Below are positions 38,678 through 45,818 of a stretch of DNA of 45,818 nucleotides, piece by piece. The DNA comes from Kiritimatiellia bacterium. GTDB taxonomy: Bacteria; Verrucomicrobiota; Kiritimatiellia; JAQICX01. The stretch covers positions 1 through 45,818 of the forward strand of contig JAQICX010000018.1 in assembly GCA_027858345.1 (NCBI GenBank), given 5' to 3'. A program made the translations under genes and the position numbers. How positions within the stretch are numbered: position 1 is the first letter of the stretch; every line of letters begins with the position of its first letter. Under the pieces are notes generated by a model. That model saw only the letters and a program-made list of their open reading frames with translations. It searched no databases and was not told where the DNA came from.

Positions 38678-39715
38678 CTATAAAATCAACATACAATCAC
38701 CATAGCTAAAGAATCGATACCTCTCTTCAACAGCCTTCTTATAGGCCTCAAGAGTAAATTCTTTGCCGGCAAATGCAGCAACCATCATGATTAGTGTCGA
38801 CTTTGGAAGATGAAAATTTGTAATCATTGCATCAACAGCCTTAAATTCGTATCCAGGATATATAAAGATTGAGCTACGACCTTCATCCGGCTGAATTTTT
38901 CCGTACTTTTGGGCGACAGTTTCGAGGGTTCTTACAGAAGTGCTGCCAACGGCAATAACTCTTGCGTCAGCATTCCTAGCCTTGCAGATCGCATCTGATG
39001 CATTTTTTGTAATCTCATAACGCTCTTCGTGCATCACATGATCTTCAACTTTATCAACCTTAACAGGGGCAAAAGTGCCAGGTCCTACATGAAGAGTTAA
39101 CTCTGTCTTAAATACACCAAGGTCAAAAAGTTTTTGAAAATGTTCATCTGTGAAATGTAGCCCGGCGGTTGGAGCTGCCACGGCTCCTTTTTCTTTTGCA
39201 AAAACAGTCTGATAACGCTGCTTATCCATCTCAACTCTTGTGTCATCCATCTCTCTTTTAATATATGGAGGAACAGGAGGAACACCTTTTTCTTCTAAAA
39301 TGTCAAACAAATCACCAGCATAGCTAAGTTTAATAATCACTCGTCCCTCTGTGCGTTTTTCGACAATCTCACCTTTAATAAGCCCATCAGCAAGAATAAC
39401 TTTAATTCCTGGTCTAGCCTTACCTCTATAATAACTCTCCCACAAATTCTCACTGACTGCTTCAATAAGCAATAGCTCAACTTTGCCACCTGTATCTTCT
39501 CGCTCACCAAAAATTCTTGCAGGCACAACCTTAGTATTGTTAACAACAAGTAAATCATTGGGAACTAGATATTTAGACAAATCAGAGAATTTGCGATGTT
39601 CAATTTTTCCTGATGAACGATGTAGAACCATCATTCTTGCATCTTCTCTTTTTTCAGGCGGACACTGTGCTATCAACTCTTCCGGCAAATAATAATTAAA
39701 ATTTTTTGTTCTCAT
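38678..39715 (-). CDS. queA: S-adenosylmethionine:tRNA ribosyltransferase-isomerase
   Basis: 345 aa; YYLPEELIAQCPPEKREDARMMVLHR, APTAGLHFT, LHVGPGTFAPV. Confidence 0.96.
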   Translation of the reverse strand: MRTKNFNYYLPEELIAQCPPEKREDARMMVLHRSSGKIEHRKFSDLSKYLVPNDLLVVNNTKVVPARIFGEREDTGGKVELLLIEAVSENLWESYYRGKARPGIKVILADGLIKGEIVEKRTEGRVIIKLSYAGDLFDILEEKGVPPVPPYIKREMDDTRVEMDKQRYQTVFAKEKGAVAAPTAGLHFTDEHFQKLFDLGVFKTELTLHVGPGTFAPVKVDKVEDHVMHEERYEITKNASDAICKARNADARVIAVGSTSVRTLETVAQKYGKIQPDEGRSSIFIYPGYEFKAVDAMITNFHLPKSTLIMMVAAFAGKEFTLEAYKKAVEERYRFFSYGDCMLIL

Positions 39716-41686
39716 TTATCCGTCAAATTGAACATCACAAAGGCTGTGATATTTTCCACCCATTTTATATAATTCGTCATGCGTTCCACGTTCGGCAACA
39801 ACACCATTATCAAGAAGTAATATCTGATTTGAATGCTTAATAGTACTTAATCTATGTGCAATTGAAAAAACAGTTCTATTCTCCATAAGCTTTATAATTG
39901 CCTCTTGAACAAGACGTTCTGTAACTGTATCCAAAGCGCTGGTAGCCTCATCTAAAATTAATATTGGTGGATTTTTCAAAATTGCTCTAGCCAAAGCAAC
40001 CCTCTGGCGCTCCCCTCCACTGAGAAGAAATCCCTTTTCTCCAACAACCTTATCGTATCCATCTTGATCCTTAATAATAAATTCATGGGCATTTGCCTTT
40101 TTGGCGGCCTCAATGATTTCTTCTTGAGTCGCATTTTCCATTCCATATGAAATGTTTTCAGCAATGGTTGTATTAAACAGAAGTGTCTCCTGGGAGACAA
40201 CTCCAATCATCTTTCGAAGCGATTTCAGTTCGATGTCCTTAAAGTCAACTCCATCCATCGTAATTGTTCCTGCTATTGGATCATAAAACCGTGCCAGTAA
40301 ATTTGAAAGCGTACTTTTTCCTGAACCTGTTTCGCCAACAACTGCAATTGTTGTACCCTTACCTAAGCTGAAACTTACATCCGAAATTATATTCTTTCCA
40401 TTCTCTTCATACTTAAAATCAACATGGTTAAACTCAATACCTTTTTCAAAAGATTTGATTATTATTGGATTATCTGCCTCAACAATTGATGTGTCCTCAT
40501 CAATCAAATTAAATATCCTAGCAAGTGCTGCAGCTCCTTTTTGAATATTTGCATTCATGCGAGCTATTCTCTTCAATGGTTGATATATAATAACTGCTGC
40601 AATTACAATAGGTATAATTTTCGAAAACTGGATTTCTTGTGCATAGCAAATAACAATAAATGCCATTCCAAGAAGCATGCCAATACCTTCCATCAATGGA
40701 CCCATAAGAAGTTCCGCTCGTAAAGCCTTTATAATTGTTCTAAAATATTTAGTGTTTATATAATTAAACTTTTCCCGTTCCATATCCTCTGTATTATATG
40801 CCTTGACAACCTTTACACACGTAATTGTCTCATGCATTCTGCCGACAACATCAGAAATATGACCGAGAGCTTTTCTAGTATATCTTTTAACAACATTTCC
40901 AAGTATAACTATTGGTAATATTATCAGCGGGAAAAAGATAAGTATACCAAAAATAAAACCACCTAATTTGTTGCTCACTATGGAAACAATTACGAATATA
41001 AGACAGGCAAGAACATCTATCGGCGCCCTTGCCAAATCGGCAATTGTTACGGAAATAATATTTTCAACAACCGCTGCATCATTGGTTGCGCGACTTATTA
41101 ACTCGCCAACATCGGCCTTGCCGAAAAAGGATAAAGACTGACTCTGAAGAGAATCAAACATCTGTGCACGCAAATCACGAATCACTCGGCTTCCAACCCA
41201 ACGAAGACTATAACGATTCAAATATTCGGCTAACACCCTTAAACAAACAATAATAGGAAAAAATATCAATAGAAGCACCAAAAACTGCCATGTCATACGC
41301 CCACTGGAATCTTTAATATCAACACCAAGCTTTTTTGCATATCGAGCAAGCTTTTCCTCGCCTGACTCAACTTTCTTATTTAAGCCGTCAAGCTTTGGCT
41401 CACGAGGCTTGTCAGAAGTTGCCAATGCAACATTGTTACTTACAACTTGTGTATCAGCAGGAGATTTATCTCCTTGTTCAAAAACGGAAAGAGCTGGTTG
41501 AAGGGAACTAAGAATACCAAATGTGGAACCACCGCAAACTATACCTGCAATAACACCGATAATAACATGTCCCTTGCATTTCAGAAAATATTTACCTAAA
41601 CGCTTATATATGCTCAGTGAAGAATCTTCTGGATTTTTCTTTTTTCTACTCATGAATCCTCTATCTTGACCCTTTTGCAAAGCCAT
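39716..41686 (-). CDS. ABC transporter ATP-binding/permease protein (MsbA-like)
   Basis: 656 aa; TM domain plus GETGSGKSTLSNLLARFYDP, LSGGERQRVALARAILKNPPILILDEATSALD. Confidence 0.93.
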   Translation of the reverse strand: MALQKGQDRGFMSRKKKNPEDSSLSIYKRLGKYFLKCKGHVIIGVIAGIVCGGSTFGILSSLQPALSVFEQGDKSPADTQVVSNNVALATSDKPREPKLDGLNKKVESGEEKLARYAKKLGVDIKDSSGRMTWQFLVLLLIFFPIIVCLRVLAEYLNRYSLRWVGSRVIRDLRAQMFDSLQSQSLSFFGKADVGELISRATNDAAVVENIISVTIADLARAPIDVLACLIFVIVSIVSNKLGGFIFGILIFFPLIILPIVILGNVVKRYTRKALGHISDVVGRMHETITCVKVVKAYNTEDMEREKFNYINTKYFRTIIKALRAELLMGPLMEGIGMLLGMAFIVICYAQEIQFSKIIPIVIAAVIIYQPLKRIARMNANIQKGAAALARIFNLIDEDTSIVEADNPIIIKSFEKGIEFNHVDFKYEENGKNIISDVSFSLGKGTTIAVVGETGSGKSTLSNLLARFYDPIAGTITMDGVDFKDIELKSLRKMIGVVSQETLLFNTTIAENISYGMENATQEEIIEAAKKANAHEFIIKDQDGYDKVVGEKGFLLSGGERQRVALARAILKNPPILILDEATSALDTVTERLVQEAIIKLMENRTVFSIAHRLSTIKHSNQILLLDNGVVAERGTHDELYKMGGKYHSLCDVQFDG

Positions 41687-41728
41687 GAAACATTTAAATT
41701 ATTCACAATCAACTGAAAGTTGATTACT

Positions 41729-42004
41729 TTAGTCTTCATCAAACTTTCGAATATGAAGCAATTCTTCAAGTTCGTCAAGAATCTGCTCTGCATTTTCAAC
41801 AGAGTCATCAATTGTAAAAGTTAATACCGTACCAACAGAAGCCTCAAGAGTGATTAGTCCCATTATACTTTTAGCAGAAATAGCATCGTCATCGTTTTTA
41901 ACAACCCAAACTTCACCATCACACCTTGAAGCAATTCCAACAATAAGGGCTGCTGGTCTGGCATGAATACCATATTGGTTTTTTATTTCAAGTTTCTTTT
42001 CCAT
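41729..42004 (-). CDS. ptsH: HPr-family phosphocarrier protein
   Basis: 91 aa; NQYGIHARPAALIV (His site) and SAKSIMGLITLEA (regulatory Ser site). Confidence 0.94.
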   Translation of the reverse strand: MEKKLEIKNQYGIHARPAALIVGIASRCDGEVWVVKNDDDAISAKSIMGLITLEASVGTVLTFTIDDSVENAEQILDELEELLHIRKFDED

Positions 42005-42007
42005 AAT

Positions 42008-42970
42008 CTAATCGTTCCCATCTAGGCTTCCACCTGTCATTAGCTTAATAACTCTCTCATCAAGTTCTTTAACCGCATCGTGTCCAAGACCTTTTAACTT
42101 AAAGTCTAATGCAGCGGTCTCTAAAATATTAACAACATCTCTTCCTGGTGCAACAGGAATATAAACTCTTCTTACCTCAACACCTAAAAGTTCTTTGGTA
42201 TATCTTAAGGTTCCACATCGATTTTCCTCATCTTTCTCTCCTTGAGGACGTAATGTGGCAACCAGATCAACTTTCTTCTCTCCTCTAATTGAGCAAACAC
42301 CAAAAATACTTGGAACATGAATAATTCCTAAACCACGAATCTCCATGTGGTATCTGGTAATATCAACCGGTGCCGCAATGATCTTACCAGAACTATCCCG
42401 GCGCAACCTTGTAGTATCGTCCGAAACCAAAGCATGACCCTTTTTGATTAGTCCCAAAGCTGCCTCACTTTTACCAACCCCAGGTGTACCCTCAATCAAA
42501 ACCCCAACACCATGAATTTCAACCATTGTTCCATGAACCTTCCGATGAGGAGCCATTAGGTTTTCTAAAATAATCGTTGTCTTGTTAATAAAAAGCTTCG
42601 TCTCCATATCTGTAATCAAAACCGGTATCGACTGTTCCTCTGCCAATCTTATTACCTCTGGATAAACTTTATGACCCCGAGTAAAAACCAGGCATGGAAT
42701 ATCCTGTGCAAACAATTGACTCAAACTATTCAATTGTTCTGAATCACTTAATGATGATAAATATGAAAACTCAGCCAAGCCAATCAACTGCACTCGCTTT
42801 GGAGCAAAATCTGTATAAAACCCCGTTAATCCCAAACCAGGTCTATTGATCGTTGCCTCTAAAATCATTTTATTCAATCTACTTGAACCCGCAACTACTT
42901 CAAGATCAAGCAGTTCCTTGCCGTGCGACAGCAGACTTTTAACAGATATAGCAATTAAATTTTCACTCAT
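42008..42970 (-). CDS. hprK: HPr kinase/phosphorylase
   Basis: 320 aa; GTPGVGKSEAALGLIKKGHALVSDDTT, EIRGLGIIHVPSIFG. Confidence 0.96.
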   Translation of the reverse strand: MSENLIAISVKSLLSHGKELLDLEVVAGSSRLNKMILEATINRPGLGLTGFYTDFAPKRVQLIGLAEFSYLSSLSDSEQLNSLSQLFAQDIPCLVFTRGHKVYPEVIRLAEEQSIPVLITDMETKLFINKTTIILENLMAPHRKVHGTMVEIHGVGVLIEGTPGVGKSEAALGLIKKGHALVSDDTTRLRRDSSGKIIAAPVDITRYHMEIRGLGIIHVPSIFGVCSIRGEKKVDLVATLRPQGEKDEENRCGTLRYTKELLGVEVRRVYIPVAPGRDVVNILETAALDFKLKGLGHDAVKELDERVIKLMTGGSLDGND

Positions 42971-43127
42971 TATTCAATTCTTTCTAATCATAAATCACTC
43001 AAGTATATCAACATTGACATACAAAATCCCTAATGGAAAAATCTCATCATTGTGGAAAGACTATAAATCTTCCGAACACAAAAGGGAACGCACATTACCA
43101 AACTAGACAGCATTTTTCAAGCATTAT

Positions 43128-43727
43128 TTAGGTTTGACGCTTAGAAAATTCACATCCGCAATACTTCTGACGATAAAAATCATTTATTTCCGATAACACT
43201 AGGCTTCTCTTAAAACCATCCTGCTTTTTAAAATCAATATCTAAAAATGCTGGATACATCTTCCCCTCTTCAAATATTATTTTTGAAATTTTATGTGGAC
43301 TGATAGTTAAAGTAGTCGTAAACAAATCGTAGTTTTCTGTTTCAGCCAACTTTGCAGTTCTAGCAAGATTGTATCTAAAACATAATCTACATCTCTCACC
43401 CTTCTCGGGTTCATCTTCAAATCCCTTTACAAAGTTTAGCCAATCCTGATGATCATAATCTTCAGTCCAGACAGGAACATTAATTTTCTCAGCATATTTT
43501 TGCATATCTACGCATCGCTTTTCAAATTCATCTATTGGATATATATTTGAGTTACAGAAATACACACCAACTTCATAGCTAAGCTCCTGCAATCTCTCAA
43601 TTGATGCTGCCGCACAATTCACACAGCATGTATGCAAAAGAACTCTTTTGTTGTAGCACAAGCTTCCAGCTTGTAGCGTTTGCAACGAAGATCGTTGCAC
43701 TACCTTAACCGCAGACATATTCACCAT
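43128..43727 (-). CDS. queH: Epoxyqueuosine reductase QueH; start uncertain
   Basis: 199 aa; VLLHTCCVNCAAASIERL, YFCNSNIYP, GERCRLCFRYNLARTA, TLTISPHKIS, FKKQDGFKRS. Confidence 0.9.
   Translation of the reverse strand: MVNMSAVKVVQRSSLQTLQAGSLCYNKRVLLHTCCVNCAAASIERLQELSYEVGVYFCNSNIYPIDEFEKRCVDMQKYAEKINVPVWTEDYDHQDWLNFVKGFEDEPEKGERCRLCFRYNLARTAKLAETENYDLFTTTLTISPHKISKIIFEEGKMYPAFLDIDFKKQDGFKRSLVLSEINDFYRQKYCGCEFSKRQT
43653..43703. repeat. REP-like double hairpin inside the queH 5' region
   Basis: GTAG-CACAAGCTTCCAGCTTG-TAG and GTAG-CGTTTGCAACGAAGATCGTTGCA-CTAC. Confidence 0.7.
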
Positions 43728-44538
43728 CCATATATTTCACAATTGACGCTTCAACTTCATCATAACACTCAAACAACCAGAATGCTTCTCTATCTAAAAA
43801 GGTTGTTCCCCCTGCACCATAACACTTTAATTTGCCTAGCTCATACTTGTATGTATAGTGAATGTGCCCATGAAGAAAAAACATATCTCTATCGCTAACA
43901 ACATCCTCAAGCTCTTTTTGATTCACAATGCCATGAGTATATGAATCAATTGAGCCATCAGGCTTTCTCAAACCATAATGTGAGCATACAAAAACTTTAT
44001 TATCACCCTTCAACAGTTCATCAATCAACTTCTTTAATGAATCAATCTGGCTTGTTGAAACTTTTCCGGAAGAAACTGGTGTAATAGGATTTGGCTTAAC
44101 ACTGTTTAGTATAATAACATAAACGTTATCAGAAAATTTAACAACATCACATAAGTCATTTTTTATAAAATTATCTGAGTTTGTCATGTCCCCAAAAACT
44201 GAGTTATAGATGCTCTTGTTTATATAATAGTCATGATTACCAGGTATTAATGCCGTATATTTAACTCTCTTAAAGAGTCTCTCAATAAATGCTTTAGCCC
44301 GCTCGAACTCACCACGACTTCCAAGACATGTCAAGTCTCCTGAAAAAACTACTCCATCAACATTATTGGCAACCACAAACTCTTCAATCATGTTTAGCTT
44401 ATCAATTGAATCAACAAACTTACACTTTCTTCGAAAAATATAATTGAGCCATCCAACAAATCTTTTTGGATACAAAAGATCAACAAAAGTATACCCCTTT
44501 GTGTATAAATGCAAATCGCTGATATGAATAAATTTCAT
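43705..44538 (-). CDS. Metallophosphoesterase
   Basis: 277 aa; HISDLHLY, FSGDLTCLGS, IPGNHDYY, LHGHIHYTY. Confidence 0.93.
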   Translation of the reverse strand: MKFIHISDLHLYTKGYTFVDLLYPKRFVGWLNYIFRRKCKFVDSIDKLNMIEEFVVANNVDGVVFSGDLTCLGSRGEFERAKAFIERLFKRVKYTALIPGNHDYYINKSIYNSVFGDMTNSDNFIKNDLCDVVKFSDNVYVIILNSVKPNPITPVSSGKVSTSQIDSLKKLIDELLKGDNKVFVCSHYGLRKPDGSIDSYTHGIVNQKELEDVVSDRDMFFLHGHIHYTYKYELGKLKCYGAGGTTFLDREAFWLFECYDEVEASIVKYMDGEYVCG

Positions 44539-45413
44539 TATATGTCCCCCACCTGAGCTCGAACAATTCTATCCCTACCGGTCAAGTCTTTAATAACCTC
44601 AACATTACAATAGCCAAAACCATTAAGCAATTCAATCACCCTCTGACCTTGTGCAATACCAATCTCAAGGAAAAGTACCCCTTGCGGCTTCAAAGCTGCA
44701 AAAGCTTCTTCAACAATAATTTCAATAGTATCCATTCCGTCAGAACCAGCCTCAAGTGCCGTTTTAGGTTCAAAATTCTTTACATGAGCAGGAAGATTTT
44801 CATATTCATCAGTGGTGACATATGGAAGATTTGCAACAACAAGATCTAAAGACATGGGCTCAATAACATCTGAAAGCTCAGCATTGGTCAGCAGAACAAT
44901 ATTTTCAAGTTCATGAAGCGCAACATTTTCTTTTGCCAGACTAAGAGCATCATCGCTGATGTCAACACCAAGAAAACGCCCTTTTTTGTTCAGCTCAAGC
45001 ACAAGAGTAATGATTATGCATCCTGAACCAGTACCAATATCCACAACAGCAGGTAGCTCTTCACTCTTAAGAATTTCCTCTTTGAGTATTGTTTCAACAA
45101 GAAGTTCTGTTTCCGGTCTTGGAATCAAAGCACGCTTATCAGTCTTAAACTTTCGACCATAAAAATCCCAGTGCCCAACAATATACTGAACAGGTTCGCC
45201 ATCAGCAAGACGCTTAATTCCACGACGCATAGCTTCCAAAAACTTCTCATTCAGAACCTGATCGTGCTTCAACTGCAAGTCAAGCCTCTTACATTTCAAC
45301 AGACAAGACATAAGATATTCACAAGCAATCTCCGCCTCAAAAACATTATGTTTCAAACAATACTGCTTTGAACTACTAAGAATATTTTCTACCGTTTTCA
45401 TAAATTTAGTCAT
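44538..45413 (-). CDS. prmC: Release factor glutamine N5-methyltransferase
   Basis: 291 aa; VQYIVGHWDFYGRKFKTDKRALIPRPETELLVE, VVDIGTGSGCI, VVANLPYV. Confidence 0.93.
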   Translation of the reverse strand: MTKFMKTVENILSSSKQYCLKHNVFEAEIACEYLMSCLLKCKRLDLQLKHDQVLNEKFLEAMRRGIKRLADGEPVQYIVGHWDFYGRKFKTDKRALIPRPETELLVETILKEEILKSEELPAVVDIGTGSGCIIITLVLELNKKGRFLGVDISDDALSLAKENVALHELENIVLLTNAELSDVIEPMSLDLVVANLPYVTTDEYENLPAHVKNFEPKTALEAGSDGMDTIEIIVEEAFAALKPQGVLFLEIGIAQGQRVIELLNGFGYCNVEVIKDLTGRDRIVRAQVGDI

Positions 45414-45522
45414 TAGCTCTCAGTTATTAGTTTTTAGTCAAGCAAAGCTAGGTTCCCAAAATCCTAGGCGACGCAGTCGCCACATTCGTCCCATCTTCTT
45501 CATTGTAAAATTGCAGACTCAC

Positions 45523-45580
45523 CCAAACTCCTCCCGCTTTTAGGGGAGGTCACCTCGCGTGCGAGGTGGGAGGGGTATTC
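45523..45580 (-). repeat. Dispersed palindromic repeat, copy 2
   Basis: Reverse complement of 127-187, essentially identical. Confidence 0.85.
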
Positions 45581-45728
45581 CTTCAAAATTCGATATTGAA
45601 CTTTCGACGTTCTCCCCTCCCTGGGAACGCCGAGCATTACTCGGCTCTTCTGTAGCCGAACAAAACATGAGCGTAGTAAAAGCTCCTCCCAGGCTAATCC
45701 CGCAAGGCGAGATCTCGCTCTGCCGGAG

Positions 45729-45817
45729 GAGGTCACCTCGGGGCTTGCCCCCGTGGAGCCATGATTGGCGGCAACGCCCTAGAAAATAAACAATGGCTCT
45801 GCCATTCTTTAATTCCG
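45729..45817 (-). repeat. Dispersed intergenic repeat, copy 2 of about 85 bp
   Basis: Reverse complement of 14939-15025 with few mismatches. Confidence 0.85.
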
Positions 45818-45818
45818 C

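Noticed and set aside
44538-45413. NLPY instead of NPPY in PrmC as an unusual active site
   Set aside because: NxPY is a tolerated pattern in this methyltransferase family; not notable without an alignment.

Overview
The 45.8-kb window is mostly ordinary bacterial chromosome: about 27 well-supported CDSs and one tRNA-Ser(CGA). The gene set and giant secreted protein suggest a PVC-like (Lentisphaerae/Kiritimatiellae-type) lineage, but this is inference only. Recognisable genes include an etfB-etfA-glcD cluster, sulfatase, PNP, cca-atpA, recD2-like helicase, hldD-tsaD-mgtE, recO, a 2633-aa S8 protease/beta-helix protein, an OTC-ATCase tandem, an AlbA_2/Schlafen-like regulator beside an hsdM remnant, GH42 beta-galactosidase, citrate synthase, hprK-ptsH-ABC-queA, queH, a metallophosphoesterase and prmC. 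The unusual material is mostly between genes: (1) many REP-like hairpins with a GTAG or GGAG foot, in mosaic clusters; (2) two 284-bp MITE-like elements with about 17-bp terminal inverted repeats and flanking duplications; (3) several families of degenerate, nearly indel-free quasi-tandem tracts with fixed periods of 6, 7, 8, 9 or 10 bp, concentrated at stop codons and some start codons; (4) a 21-bp-phased TTTACCGAC array directly upstream of the AlbA_2 regulator gene. No CRISPR array, prophage or intact transposase gene was recognised. All assignments come from reading the sequence; no database search was run.
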